A DNA stretch of 64,000 bases from Jeotgalibacillus malaysiensis (GCA_000818095.1 CP009416.1:2216501-2280500); one strand, 5' to 3'. Positions 7,812 to 17,080 are shown, numbered from the stretch's first letter. Program-made: numbers and translations. The notes: a model not told the origin generated them from the sequence alone.

Positions 7812-8768
7812 TTATTCTGTGATACCTTGTAGCAGTGATGCATAAGGTGAATCAGATGGCAGAATAATCATTGTCTCATCGTTTACCGTTTTCTTATAGG
7901 ATTCTAGTGTTCTGTATAGCTCGTAAAACTCAGGATCAGCTGAAAATGCCTCATTATACATTCTTGCCGCTTCTGCTTCACCTTCAGCACGGATTACATC
8001 AGCGTCAGCATTTGCTGTTGAAAGGAGCTCTCTTACTTCACGGTCTGTATTTGCTTCAATCCTGTTTTTGTTGGCATCACCTGTAGAAAGATAATCCTGT
8101 GCAGTCGCTTCACGTTCTGAAATCATGTTCGTATAGACCGCTTGTTCATTTTCCTCAGGCAGATTCGTCTGCTTCATTCGGACATCTACTACCTCAATCC
8201 CAAACTCTTCCTGGCTGAGCAGTTCATTGACACGCTCAGTTATACGATCATTCAGGCTTCCGCGTGATGACTTTTCATCATTAATAATCTGATCGTAATC
8301 AAACTGACCAAGCTCAGATCTCACTACTGAATAAATATATTCTTCCATGCGCGCTTCTGCATTGATCATGGTTCCGGCATTAGAAATCATCTGTACCGGA
8401 TCAGTAATGCGCCATACTGAATAATTATCAATGATCAGCCTCTTTTTGTCCTTTGTATTGATTTCAGCTTCTGATACATCATACGTCATTTGATATTTAG
8501 GAAGCGTCGTCACCGATTGTACAAACGGAATCTTCGCATTTAAGCCTGGTTCGTCAATGATCTTAACAACCTCACCAAACTGTCTGACAACCCGGTATTC
8601 ACCTTCTTTCACAATAAACACATTTAATAATGCCGTAATTAAAAGGAATAGCAGCAAACCGATCAGGATAAAGGCTTTGGTGAACTTTCTCCACTCAATA
8701 TCTGCTTTTGGTTTGTTTGTTTTCGGTTTTTTATTAAATTCAAAGATTTTATTCTGATCATTGTCCAT
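7812..8768 (-). CDS. hflC: HflC, SPFH-domain modulator of the FtsH protease
   Basis: The protein of 318 residues has a basic cytoplasmic head, one membrane segment (FILIGLLLFLLITALLNVFIV) and a band-7/SPFH domain beginning EGEYRVVRQFGEVVKI. A charged coiled-coil with TGDANKNRIEANTDREV and NADADVIRAEGEAEAARMYN follows. HflC pairs with HflK to form a membrane cage around FtsH. The ATG at 8768 has AGGAA eight bases upstream and overlaps the hflK stop, typical of translational coupling; a GTG at 8783 is less well placed. These genes are not present at this locus in B. subtilis. Confidence 0.93.
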   Translation of the reverse strand: MDNDQNKIFEFNKKPKTNKPKADIEWRKFTKAFILIGLLLFLLITALLNVFIVKEGEYRVVRQFGEVVKIIDEPGLNAKIPFVQSVTTLPKYQMTYDVSEAEINTKDKKRLIIDNYSVWRITDPVQMISNAGTMINAEARMEEYIYSVVRSELGQFDYDQIINDEKSSRGSLNDRITERVNELLSQEEFGIEVVDVRMKQTNLPEENEQAVYTNMISEREATAQDYLSTGDANKNRIEANTDREVRELLSTANADADVIRAEGEAEAARMYNEAFSADPEFYELYRTLESYKKTVNDETMIILPSDSPYASLLQGITE

Positions 8769-9726
8769 TTGCAGATTCCTCACTTTCCTCAGTTGCTGGT
8801 GGCTGCTGCTGGCGTTCAGGCTGCAAAGGAAGATATTTCATCGTATCTCCGTCATCATTCATAATGTAAAGCTTTGTGCCTGGAAGGACTTCTTCAAGAG
8901 TTTCAAGAATTAGTCGTTCACGTGTAATTTCAGGGTTACTTTGATATTCCGTTAAAATTTCGTTGAATACAGCAATGTCTCCGCGGGCCTGCTCAATTCG
9001 AGAAGCTCTTTCCCCCTGCGCCCTTGATTCAATTGCGTCAACTTCACCTTCTGCCTCATTCATTTTCTGACTGCGGTATTTCTTTGCTTCGTTTTCTTTT
9101 GTAATCGCGCCTTCACGTGCATCTGTTACCGCCGTAAATGCCTGACGTACTTCTGCGTTAGGGAGTTCAACGTCCTGCAGCTGAACAGCCTGCACGGAAA
9201 TGCCAACTTCATATTTTTCAATGAGCGTAGCGAGCAGCTCTCTCGTTTCAGCTTCAATTTCCGCTTTTCCCGATGTCAGCGCATCATCAATTGTAGAGCT
9301 TCCGATAATACTTCGGATTGATGCAGATGTCGCATCGTATAACACTTCCTGAGGATCCTCGGCATTAAATAAATAATCTTTAGGTTCAGTAATTTTCCAC
9401 TGGACAACAAGGTCTGCGAGCACTATGTATTCATCTCCGGTGATCATTACTGTTTCTTCAGGAAATGACTTTATTTCTCCGTCTTCCTCTTCATAACCAA
9501 ACTGTAAACTGAATGTTTCCTTTGATAAAATTTCTACCTGTTGTATTGGCCAGGGCAGCTTAAATTTCAGCCCGGATTCTGTGATTGTTTCATTGGCTTC
9601 ACCGAAAGTCAGAACAAGTGCCTGCTCTGATTCGTCTACTGTGTACCATGATGTAAAAAGAACAACTAATAAAATTGCAGAACCAACAACGATACCAATA
9701 CCAGCCATAATACGCCTGATACTCAT
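8758..9726 (-). CDS. hflK: HflK, SPFH-domain modulator of the FtsH protease
   Basis: This 322-residue protein has a membrane segment near the amino end (IMAGIGIVVGSAILLVVLFTSWYTV) and an SPFH domain (DESEQALVLTFGEA onward, then FKLPWPIQQVEILS). A long charged helix containing QKMNEAEGEVDAIESRAQGE follows, and a Gln/Glu/Pro-rich tail. LPWPIQ is typical of HflK. It is the first gene of a two-gene operon with hflC, overlapping it by 11 bases. The ATG has an AGGAAGA site. The upstream gap to phoR (217 bp) holds the phoR terminator and presumably the promoter. Confidence 0.93.
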   Translation of the reverse strand: MSIRRIMAGIGIVVGSAILLVVLFTSWYTVDESEQALVLTFGEANETITESGLKFKLPWPIQQVEILSKETFSLQFGYEEEDGEIKSFPEETVMITGDEYIVLADLVVQWKITEPKDYLFNAEDPQEVLYDATSASIRSIIGSSTIDDALTSGKAEIEAETRELLATLIEKYEVGISVQAVQLQDVELPNAEVRQAFTAVTDAREGAITKENEAKKYRSQKMNEAEGEVDAIESRAQGERASRIEQARGDIAVFNEILTEYQSNPEITRERLILETLEEVLPGTKLYIMNDDGDTMKYLPLQPERQQQPPATEESEESANGQ

Positions 9727-9805
9727 GCATATCTTCCTTTCTATATGTATTAACTTATATACGTCAAATATTACAAAAAGGTTTCAATTTGTTTTAATTC
9801 CAATA

Positions 9806-9840
9806 GAAAAAGCGTGAACGGGGTCTGTTCACGCTTTTTC
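9806..9840. terminator. Bidirectional terminator between phoR and hflK
   Basis: A 14-bp perfect stem (9806-9819 with 9827-9840, GAAAAAGCGTGAAC) encloses a 7-nt loop. A and T tracts at the stem base would serve either strand; phoR is the natural user, 100 bp upstream on the reverse strand. Confidence 0.85.
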
Positions 9841-9943
9841 ATGGGGTTCCCTGGATGAAGGGGTTTTCACTTAGTATCTTATCAATGAAATATTAAGTCA
9901 CTGTCTTGCGAGTGTAAATTTCATGTAAAGATTCACATTCCTA

Positions 9944-11713
9944 CTACTTATTCACTTTAATAGGTAATGTGATGGTGAAAACTGTACCTTTTTCAGGCTC
10001 GCTCTCTACAGCGATTTCCCCGTTATGGACTTCAATAATATGTTTTACGATCGCAAGTCCAAGCCCGGTCCCGCCTGAATTTCTGCTGCGGGCTTTATCA
10101 ACTCTGTAAAAACGCTCAAAAATCCTTGAAAGTTCTTCTTTCTCCATGCCAATCCCCTGGTCAATAAACTGGAGCTGAATTTTATTTTTCAGCTTTTTGG
10201 ATTTTACGACAATATCTTGACCGGCATAAGAGTAGGTTAAAGCATTTGTCAGCAGGTTTATAAATACCTGCTTCAGACGGTCTGCATCGCCTTCAATTAC
10301 TAGCGGTGTCTCAAGATCCAGCTGAATAGAAGCATTTTTCTGATCAGCTTTCTGCTCAAGCATTACAGCGACATCATTTAACGTTTCTACAATATCAACC
10401 TGACCCAGGTTTAGTTTGAAGCCCTGCTGTTCAACTCTTGAAAGCTCCAGAAGATCCTGGATCAGCATCTGAAGCCTGTCACTTTCCTTGGCTATAATCT
10501 GCAGGAAGGATTCAAGCGCCCCTTTATCATTCATTGCCCCATCAAGAAGTGTTTCTGTAAAACCTTTAATTGATGTGATCGGTGTTTTTACTTCGTGCGA
10601 TACATTTGCCACGAAATCCTTACGCATCTGTTCAAGCTTCTTTAACTCTGATATATCATGAAAAACGAGTACGATTCCCTGCCACGCACTCCGTTCACCA
10701 ATAATGGGGGCACCGTATACTTCGAGGTGCTTTTGCGGGAATGCTTCTTCAATCAGAATCTGCTTTCTGACACGCTGTTCTGTTAAAAAAACCTCTTCAG
10801 CAAGCGCATTAACCTGCTTGTTTTTAAAAACGGATACATAACTCTCATTCAGAACATCCTCCAGGTCTGAATGAAAGAAATTCAGAAACGGGCGGTTGAC
10901 CAGTACGATATACCCCTGTTTGTCAATCATGATCAGGCCGCTCCCCATATTCTCGATCAGTGTTTTCAAGCGGTCCTGCTGAACTGACTGCTCACTGACC
11001 ATTTCCTGAAGGTTTCGGGCCAGAATATTAATGGCGTTACTGAGCATCCCCGTTTCATCGGCTCTATCTTCAAATGTACGTGCCTTATAATTTCCTTTAG
11101 CCAGTTGAATCGCGACCTCAGTTGCTGATTCAATCGGCTTCGTATATTGATTTGTGATTCTTGCACCAATATATATGATCATCCCAAGTGCTGCTCCGAG
11201 TGTAATCGCAAGGATCAGCCAGATTTGACGGTATACATTTTCAAGATTATCAAACGCAGCAGCAAGCACGACATATCCACTTTCAGACCCTGTCTGCACG
11301 TTGCTGATATAATAAAAGCTTGTGTCATCTGTGTCTGCCGGAAATCTGACAATTCCGTTTGATGGTCCGGGCAGTGACTGGTCGATTTCATCAAGCATCA
11401 GGTCATGATTCACATCGGAAACGGCCTGTCCGGAATCATATACAATATCCGTATCCTCATTTAAAATTGTAATTCTCGTCTCGAGTACATCGCTCAGTTC
11501 ATCAAACAATTCAGATCTGAGCTCATTAAATGAGGGTTCCCGTTCTGTCTGGTTAATCACAATGTTCATTTCTTTTTCAATACGTGAATGAAGTGCATTC
11601 AGATAGTACGATTTCACCAGTTCTCCAATAATGATACCAAGACCTACTAGTACCAGTACGATTAGTGTAATTAACGCAAATAATAGACGGCCTTTAAATG
11701 ATGTCAGCCTCAC
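9944..11713 (-). CDS. phoR: PhoR, phosphate-limitation sensor histidine kinase
   Basis: PhoR phosphorylates PhoP when phosphate or wall teichoic acid intermediates are limiting. In order: first membrane segment about 10-32, extracytoplasmic PAS-like domain about 35-160, second membrane segment about 164-184, HAMP, cytoplasmic PAS about 251-352, HisKA with phospho-acceptor His373 in NVSHEVKTP, and a HATPase domain (NLLTNA, DQGIGM, GGTGLGLAIV). The 589 residues suit the family. Translation starts at a GTG whose GTGA overlaps the phoP stop, so the pair is coupled. Confidence 0.95.
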   Translation of the reverse strand: MRLTSFKGRLLFALITLIVLVLVGLGIIIGELVKSYYLNALHSRIEKEMNIVINQTEREPSFNELRSELFDELSDVLETRITILNEDTDIVYDSGQAVSDVNHDLMLDEIDQSLPGPSNGIVRFPADTDDTSFYYISNVQTGSESGYVVLAAAFDNLENVYRQIWLILAITLGAALGMIIYIGARITNQYTKPIESATEVAIQLAKGNYKARTFEDRADETGMLSNAINILARNLQEMVSEQSVQQDRLKTLIENMGSGLIMIDKQGYIVLVNRPFLNFFHSDLEDVLNESYVSVFKNKQVNALAEEVFLTEQRVRKQILIEEAFPQKHLEVYGAPIIGERSAWQGIVLVFHDISELKKLEQMRKDFVANVSHEVKTPITSIKGFTETLLDGAMNDKGALESFLQIIAKESDRLQMLIQDLLELSRVEQQGFKLNLGQVDIVETLNDVAVMLEQKADQKNASIQLDLETPLVIEGDADRLKQVFINLLTNALTYSYAGQDIVVKSKKLKNKIQLQFIDQGIGMEKEELSRIFERFYRVDKARSRNSGGTGLGLAIVKHIIEVHNGEIAVESEPEKGTVFTITLPIKVNK

Positions 11714-12420
11714 GTTACTTTTGGCTTCTCCATTTTATAGCCAAGGCCTCTGATTGTTTTAATATAGATCGGTTTTTTTGTGTTATCTTCAATCTTTTCA
11801 CGCAAATGACTGATATGAACATCCACAATACGTGTATCACCTGCAAAGTCATAATTCCATACCGTTTGCAGCAGCTGATCTCTTGTTAGCACACGGCCTT
11901 TATTTTCTATTAAATAAACGAGCAGTTCAAATTCTTTTGGCGTAAGATCAATTGATTCGCCTTTATAATAAGCTTCATATTGTTCAGGATAAACTCTCAC
12001 TTCCCCAAGCTCGATAAAATCTTCTTCCACTTCAGGTTCCTTCATTTCTACACGTCCCGATCTGCGCAGGATTGCTTTCACCCTGGCAACTACTTCACGT
12101 GGACTGAATGGTTTTGTCATATAATCGTCGGCTCCAAGTTCCAGGCCAAGTACCTTATCGAACTCTTCATCTTTTGCAGTAAGCATAATGATTGGAATGT
12201 GGATTTGCTTTTGTCGAAGCTGCTTACACACTTCAATTCCGTCCATTACAGGCAGCATTAGATCAAGCACGAGCAGATCGGGCTGCTCACTTTCAACAAG
12301 TGCAATCCCTTCTGCACCGTCATATGCTGTTAATACTTCGTAGCCTGACTGCTCTAAGTTATACTTTAACAATGTTGCGATTGATTGTTCGTCATCTACA
12401 ACCAGTACTTTTTTCTTCAT
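11710..12420 (-). CDS. phoP: PhoP, phosphate response regulator (OmpR family)
   Basis: This 236-residue regulator has a receiver domain (Asp9, Asp10, phospho-acceptor Asp53 in LVLDLMLP, Lys103 in MTKPFSPRE). The carboxy-terminal winged helix contains DLTPKEFELLVYLIENKG and TRDQLLQTVWNYDF, then DTRIVDVHISHLREKIE. It controls the Pho regulon: phosphatases, phosphate uptake and teichuronic acid synthesis. A GGAGGG site precedes the ATG. A TATAAT at 12466-12471 (reverse) with a poor -35 could be an activator-dependent promoter, in line with PhoP autoregulation. In B. subtilis phoP directly follows mdh; here a maoC-like gene and a repeat intervene. Confidence 0.96.
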   Translation of the reverse strand: MKKKVLVVDDEQSIATLLKYNLEQSGYEVLTAYDGAEGIALVESEQPDLLVLDLMLPVMDGIEVCKQLRQKQIHIPIIMLTAKDEEFDKVLGLELGADDYMTKPFSPREVVARVKAILRRSGRVEMKEPEVEEDFIELGEVRVYPEQYEAYYKGESIDLTPKEFELLVYLIENKGRVLTRDQLLQTVWNYDFAGDTRIVDVHISHLREKIEDNTKKPIYIKTIRGLGYKMEKPKVT

Positions 12421-12540
12421 TTTAACCCTCCAGAAGCTAGTATTAACCCCAGATCATCCGATTCCATTATAGTACATATTCATTAGGGATGGCGATTTTA
12501 TTATGTGAATAGTAAAGTTTAAATGGACCGCTGCTGATCT

Positions 12541-12652
12541 CCACTTCAGGCGGACGCTTTCCGGACGGTGGTTGCTGAGCCTCCTCAACGCTGCGCGTCT
12601 GCGGGGTCTCAGCTTCCCACTAATCGTCCCGGAGTCGCCGCCTTACGCTACA
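12541..12652 (+). repeat. Dispersed GC-rich intergenic repeat, copy D
   Basis: It has GGCGGACGCTTTCCGGACGG, TTGCTGAGCCTCCTCA, GCGGGGTCTCAGCTTCCC and GGAGTCGCCGCCTTACGC in order, almost identical to copy B near 2.1 kb. It lies between the maoC-like gene and phoP. Confidence 0.92.
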
Positions 12653-12698
12653 ATCATCAGCTAAGTAAAAATAAATTTATACTGAATTTCTCCAAAAT

Positions 12699-12721
12699 AA
12701 AAAGACCATAAAGGCCTTTTT
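12699..12721 (-). terminator. Probable terminator of the maoC-like gene
   Basis: On the reverse strand AAAAGGCC and GGTCTTTTT form an 8-bp stem with one mismatch and a 5-nt loop, followed by T residues. It overlaps the stop codon of the gene. Confidence 0.6.
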
Positions 12722-13196
12722 AAAAGTTATCCAGTGCTGAGCTGTTGAATTTTTGGAGTTTGTCGGGCGGACATACGACGACTGTGCCTTCGATGACTGT
12801 ATCTCCGCTTTCGTCTGTGCCGCGTACACTGATTTCTACTTCTGATTTTGGACGGTCGATTGATTTGATTTCAAAGACATAATCCACTGTAGCGTAATGA
12901 TATAGCGGTTTTGGAAAGTTCAGGTGGTGACTCTTGATGTGTGAGCCTGGTCCCGGCATGTATTTTGAAACGGCTGACGTCACGAAACCTGTCAGCATAA
13001 TCGTTGGGACGATTGGTTTTTTATAGGATGTTTGTGATGCATAATCGTGCTGAATATAAAGTGGATTTGAATCGTTCGTTAAGCCAAGGAATAAGAGCAG
13101 GTCCTTGTCTTCTATTTTTTCAGTCAGTGTTAATTTTTCCCCGATTGACATATCTTCTATCTGACGCCCGATCTTTCTTTTCTTACCCAATAACAT
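12720..13196 (-). CDS. MaoC-like hot-dog fold protein, probable hydratase/dehydratase
   Basis: The 158-residue protein matches a single hot-dog domain of the MaoC/R-hydratase type. The segment FLGLTNDSNPLYIQHDYA at about 36-53 resembles the hydratase signature in which Asp and His act on an enoyl-CoA; here the Asp (NDSNP) is kept and the nearby His follows in QHDYA. Downstream, KKPIVPTIMLTGFVTSAVSKYM fits the helix that follows. The substrate is unknown. It stands between mdh and phoP with its own terminator and a good GGGGGAG site, so is probably monocistronic. Confidence 0.75.
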   Translation of the reverse strand: MLLGKKRKIGRQIEDMSIGEKLTLTEKIEDKDLLLFLGLTNDSNPLYIQHDYASQTSYKKPIVPTIMLTGFVTSAVSKYMPGPGSHIKSHHLNFPKPLYHYATVDYVFEIKSIDRPKSEVEISVRGTDESGDTVIEGTVVVCPPDKLQKFNSSALDNF

Positions 13197-13307
13197 ATTG
13201 TCTCCCCCTTGATGACTTTGATCATAACCCCTGTTTTTTCATTTGTGCCTATCTGTCTTTATTATAAAGGAATACCCTTATAATAAAGAAGTGTTTTATA
13301 TTGCTTT

Positions 13308-13340
13308 GAAAAAAGGAACTGCCTGAATCAGCAGTTCCTT
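13308..13340 (-). terminator. Intrinsic terminator of the citZ-icd-mdh operon
   Basis: A 10-bp stem AAGGAACTGC/GCAGTTCCTT (13313-13322 with 13331-13340) is followed by six T residues on the reverse strand, just after the mdh stop. Confidence 0.92.
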
Positions 13341-13347
13341 CTAGCAA

Positions 13348-14292
13348 TTACGTTGATGATAATGCGCTCATCACACTGCGTACTGAATCTGCAGATTTCT
13401 GAAGCTGTGATTTTTCGTCGTCTGTCAGATCAAGCTCCATGATTTTTTCGATGCCATTGCCGCCAAGTACGGTTGGAACTCCAAGATAAATACCATCGAA
13501 TCCATATTCACCTTCGAGATAAGCCACCGATGGCAGGACACGCTTCTGATCTTTTAAGATCGCTTCAGTCATTTCCATCAGTGCGGCAGCAGGTGCGTAA
13601 TAAGCTGAACCGTTACCAAGCAGGGCTACAATTTCACCGCCGCCTTTTCTTGTGCGTTCAATGATTTCATCGAGACGGTCTTTTGGAATCAGCTTTTCAA
13701 GCGGAACACCACCTGCGCTCGAGTAGCGGGTCAATGGTACCATATCGTCTCCGTGACCTCCGAGTACAAACCCCTGAATATCCATTACAGATAATCCAAG
13801 CTCCTCCGCGACAAATGTATTAAATCTTGCTGTATCAAGAACGCCGGACTGTCCAATTACACGCTCTTTTGGAAAGCCGGACGCTTTGAAGACAGTATAC
13901 GTCATGGCATCTACCGGATTAGATAGAACCAGAATCGTTGTGTCAGGAGAATGCTTCACAATCTCAGCTGTCACTGATTTCATGATTTTCTCGTTCGTCT
14001 GTACAAGGTCATCACGGCTCATACCAGGTTTTCTTGGCAGACCGGCAGTGATGATTACAACATCTGAACCCACTGTATCAGCGTAGTCTGATGTACCTTT
14101 GATTGTTACATCATAACCAAAGACAGGACCCGCTTCTAGCATATCAAGCGCCTTGCCTTTTGTTGGTCCTTCATTTTGAGGAATGTCTACAAGCACAATA
14201 TCTCCGAGTTCTTTTTGAGCTAAAAACAATGCAGTTGTTGCACCGGTAAATCCTGCTCCAACCACTGAGATCTTTTTTCGTGTGAATGCCAT
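13348..14292 (-). CDS. mdh: Malate dehydrogenase
   Basis: MDH oxidises malate to oxaloacetate with NAD. The 314-residue protein has GAGFTG at 12-17, Asp36 for the NAD ribose, the substrate loop [11 protein letters not shown] at 83-93 whose arginines select malate over lactate, and the proton-relay pair Asp153 and His180 (GGHGDD). The start at 14292 (MAFTRKK) has GGAGGA upstream; a longer frame lacks a site. It is the last gene of citZ-icd-mdh, as in B. subtilis. A GC-rich hairpin lies in the 62-bp gap after icd. Confidence 0.97.
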   Translation of the reverse strand: MAFTRKKISVVGAGFTGATTALFLAQKELGDIVLVDIPQNEGPTKGKALDMLEAGPVFGYDVTIKGTSDYADTVGSDVVIITAGLPRKPGMSRDDLVQTNEKIMKSVTAEIVKHSPDTTILVLSNPVDAMTYTVFKASGFPKERVIGQSGVLDTARFNTFVAEELGLSVMDIQGFVLGGHGDDMVPLTRYSSAGGVPLEKLIPKDRLDEIIERTRKGGGEIVALLGNGSAYYAPAAALMEMTEAILKDQKRVLPSVAYLEGEYGFDGIYLGVPTVLGGNGIEKIMELDLTDDEKSQLQKSADSVRSVMSALSST

Positions 14293-14327
14293 TTCTAATT
14301 CCTCCCAGTCAAAAATGATGTAGTTAA

Positions 14328-14347
14328 AGGCCGGCAAATGCCGGCCT
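14328..14347 (-). other. Intercistronic hairpin between icd and mdh
   Basis: AGGCCGGC and GCCGGCCT form an 8-bp GC stem around AAAT. No T tract follows on the reverse strand, so termination is unlikely. A role in mRNA processing or in protecting the upstream message is inferred. Confidence 0.6.
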
Positions 14348-14354
14348 GATTGTC

Positions 14355-15623
14355 TTACATATTTTCAATTAGTGCAGTTCCGAATTCAGAGCACTTCACT
14401 TCTGTAGCGCCATCCATCAGACGTGCAAAGTCGTATGTTACAACTTTAGATGCAATTGTTTTCTCCATTGATTTTGAGATCAGGTTTGCAGCTTCATTCC
14501 AGCCAAGGTGCTCAAGAAGCAGTACGCCTGAAAGAATCACTGAAGACGGGTTAACTTTATCAAGTCCAGCATACTTTGGAGCAGTTCCGTGCGTTGCTTC
14601 AAAGATCGCATGTCCTGTGTCGTAGTTAATGTTAGCACCAGGTGCGATTCCGATACCGCCAACCTGAGCTGCAAGTGCGTCAGAGATATAGTCTCCGTTA
14701 AGGTTCATTGTTGCTACTACATCGAACTCAGCAGGACGAGTAAGGATCTGCTGAAGGAAGATATCTGCAATAGAATCCTTTACGATGATTTTTCCAGCTG
14801 CTTCAGCATCACTCTGTGCTTTATTCGCAGCGTCTGTTCCCTGCTCATCTTTAATCTGATCATACTGATTCCATGTGAATACTTTATCTCCGAACTCACG
14901 CTCAGCAAGATCGTAACCCCAGCGCTTGAAAGCACCTTCAGTAAACTTCATGATGTTACCTTTGTGCACAAGTGTTACTGACTTACGGCCTTCAGTCAGT
15001 GCATAGTTAATCGCCGCACGCACAAGACGCTCAGTACCTTCTTTTGATACAGGCTTTACACCAATACCAGCAGTATCAGGGAAGCGGATATTTGTCGCAC
15101 CCATTTCATCCTGAAGGAAATTGATGAGCTTTTTCACTTCATCTGATCCTTCAGCAAATTCGATACCTGCATAGATATCCTCAGTGTTTTCACGGAAGAT
15201 CACCATATCTGTGTCTTCAGGACGCTTTACTGGTGAAGGTACACCTTCAAAGTAACGTACTGGACGCAGGCAAGTAAATAGGTCAAGCTGTTGACGAAGT
15301 GCCACGTTTAATGAACGGATTCCTCCGCCGATTGGTGTTGTAAGAGGCCCTTTGATCGCAATGAAATACTCGTTGATTGCATCAAGGGTAGCCTGTGGAA
15401 GCCATTCACCAGTCTGATCGAACGCTTTTTGACCAGCAAGTACTTCTTTCCACTCAATTTTCTTTTCTCCGTTATATGCTTTTTCAACAGCTGCATCTAA
15501 TACGCGCTGTGCAGAAGCCCAGATGTCCGGACCTGTACCGTCACCTTCAATAAAAGGTACGATTGGATTGTTTGGCACCTGAAGATTGCCGTTTGATACT
15601 GAAATTTTTTCACCTTGTGTCAT
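14355..15623 (-). CDS. icd: Isocitrate dehydrogenase (NADP-dependent)
   Basis: ICDH converts isocitrate to 2-oxoglutarate with NADPH. The 422-residue sequence has the substrate-binding loop [13 protein letters not shown] with Ser104, the residue phosphorylated in the E. coli enzyme, and the metal-binding carboxylate region [35 protein letters not shown] near 320-345 is the NADP adenosine loop. Length matches B. subtilis Icd. It lies between citZ and mdh in one operon. No icd kinase gene is visible. Confidence 0.97.
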   Translation of the reverse strand: MTQGEKISVSNGNLQVPNNPIVPFIEGDGTGPDIWASAQRVLDAAVEKAYNGEKKIEWKEVLAGQKAFDQTGEWLPQATLDAINEYFIAIKGPLTTPIGGGIRSLNVALRQQLDLFTCLRPVRYFEGVPSPVKRPEDTDMVIFRENTEDIYAGIEFAEGSDEVKKLINFLQDEMGATNIRFPDTAGIGVKPVSKEGTERLVRAAINYALTEGRKSVTLVHKGNIMKFTEGAFKRWGYDLAEREFGDKVFTWNQYDQIKDEQGTDAANKAQSDAEAAGKIIVKDSIADIFLQQILTRPAEFDVVATMNLNGDYISDALAAQVGGIGIAPGANINYDTGHAIFEATHGTAPKYAGLDKVNPSSVILSGVLLLEHLGWNEAANLISKSMEKTIASKVVTYDFARLMDGATEVKCSEFGTALIENM

Positions 15624-15652
15624 AAGTCTTTCCCTCCAAATATCATTGGCCG

Positions 15653-15677
15653 GGGACTGACGGAGTCCGTCAGTCCC
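15653..15677 (-). other. Intercistronic hairpin between citZ and icd
   Basis: GGGACTGACGGA and TCCGTCAGTCCC are a perfect 12-bp inverted repeat around one base; the real loop is probably larger. No T tract follows on the reverse strand. It lies 30 bases upstream of the icd start. Confidence 0.7.
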
Positions 15678-15735
15678 TCAGGCTTTAGTTACTATTACAT
15701 CAGTTATCTGTCAGTTTGTAAAATGTTCTGTGAAA

Positions 15736-16851
15736 TTAGCGCTTTTCTACCGGTACATATTCCTGCATGCCAGGACCAGTATATTCAGCTCTCGGACGGA
15801 TCAGGCGGTTGTTTGAATACTGCTCAAGAATATGAGCCAGCCAGCCTGATACACGGCTCACTGCGAAAATTGGTGTGAACAGGTCATGGTCAATACCAAG
15901 GCTGTGGTAGACAGACGCTGAATAGAAATCCACGTTCGGTGGAAGTTTCTTTTCAGATGTTACGATTTCCTCGATCTTAACAGACATTTCATACCATTTT
16001 GACTCTCCGCGAAGCTCAGTCAGCTTTTTAGACATTTCACGCAGGTGCTTTGCACGAGGGTCTCCCTGCTGGTATACGCGGTGACCGAAGCCCATGATTT
16101 TTTCTTTGTTTTCAAGTTTCTTACGAATAACAGATTCAACGTTTTCAACTGAACCGATCTCAGTTAACGTCTTCATAACCTGCTCATTTGCTCCACCATG
16201 AAGAGGACCTTTAAGTGCACCGATTGCAGCAGTCACACCTGAATAAACATCAGATAATGTCGCTACACATACGCGTGCTGTGAATGTAGAAGCATTCAGT
16301 TCGTGGTCTGCATGAAGAACAAGCGCTTTATTCATTGCTTCAACTTCAATGTCTTCAGGCATTTCGCCATTCATCATATAAAGGAAGTTCGCTGCAAAGC
16401 TCAGGTCAGCCTTAGGTGCAACCGGCTCCTGTCCTTTTCGGATACGTGCAAAAGCAGTTACGATTGTAGCAATCTTCGCCTGAAGACGCACTGCTTTACG
16501 GTAATTTGCTTCCTCTTCCATTACATCAGCTTCTTCGTCAAACAGTCCAAGCGCTGAAACTGCTGTACGGACAGCTGCCATTGGATGCACTTTATCTACA
16601 GGCATCGCCTTGATTTGTGCAATCACTTCATCAGGAATGGCCATATTATCTGCAAGCTGTTGTTCAAGTTCTGCTAGCTCGTCTTCTTTTGGCAGACGTA
16701 AGTGCCAAAGCAGATAAATAATTTCTTCGAAGCTCGCATTTTCAGTTAGGTCGTCGATGTTATAACCAACGTATGTAAGAGTGTCATCAATTATTGAGCT
16801 GATCGATGAAGTAGTTGCTACAACGTTTTCTAAACCTCTCGTTGCTGTCAT
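15736..16851 (-). CDS. citZ: Citrate synthase
   Basis: Citrate synthase condenses oxaloacetate and acetyl-CoA. The protein of 371 residues starts MTATRGLENVVATTSSISSI, close to B. subtilis CitZ, and contains the active-site histidines in HGGANE and GFGHRVYQQGDPRAK and the catalytic aspartate in DFYSASVYHSLG. The ATG at 16851 follows a GGAGAGA site; the frame extends six bases to a TTG that is not used. It is the first gene of the citZ-icd-mdh operon. Its promoter, a cre-like site and a leader hairpin are described separately. Confidence 0.96.
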   Translation of the reverse strand: MTATRGLENVVATTSSISSIIDDTLTYVGYNIDDLTENASFEEIIYLLWHLRLPKEDELAELEQQLADNMAIPDEVIAQIKAMPVDKVHPMAAVRTAVSALGLFDEEADVMEEEANYRKAVRLQAKIATIVTAFARIRKGQEPVAPKADLSFAANFLYMMNGEMPEDIEVEAMNKALVLHADHELNASTFTARVCVATLSDVYSGVTAAIGALKGPLHGGANEQVMKTLTEIGSVENVESVIRKKLENKEKIMGFGHRVYQQGDPRAKHLREMSKKLTELRGESKWYEMSVKIEEIVTSEKKLPPNVDFYSASVYHSLGIDHDLFTPIFAVSRVSGWLAHILEQYSNNRLIRPRAEYTGPGMQEYVPVEKR

Positions 16852-16927
16852 AAACAAATCTCTCCTTTTAATCTTAGTCTTGTATTTAAAGCCTTTACCG
16901 GCGTTTAAAATACGGGATTGTCATCAC

Positions 16928-16951
16928 ATAAAAACTGAGCGATTGCTCAGT
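16928..16951 (-). promoter_or_regulatory. Terminator-like hairpin in the citZ leader
   Basis: On the reverse strand ACTGAGC, loop AATC, GCTCAGT runs into TTTTTA. It lies downstream of the citZ promoter and about 80 bases before the start codon, where it could attenuate transcription. It might instead end read-through from ytwI. Confidence 0.5.
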
Positions 16952-16998
16952 CAGCTGACAGAATGGAATTCGTCATTTCGGATGCGCTTACATTGTCC

Positions 16999-17041
16999 AT
17001 TATAATCAATAATCAGAACTTTGTGAATGAAAACGCATTAA
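16999..17041 (-). promoter_or_regulatory. citZ promoter with cre-like site
   Basis: On the reverse strand TTCACA (17027-17022), 17 bp, TATAAT (17004-16999) is a good sigma-A promoter. A 15-mer at 17027-17041 (forward ATGAAAACGCATTAA) fits the CcpA cre consensus WTGNAANCGNWNNCW except one base and touches the -35. CcpA repression is a reasonable inference. Confidence 0.6.
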
Positions 17042-17080
17042 TTTGCCGGGATTAATTTAATTTGCCGAAATTTGACATCC

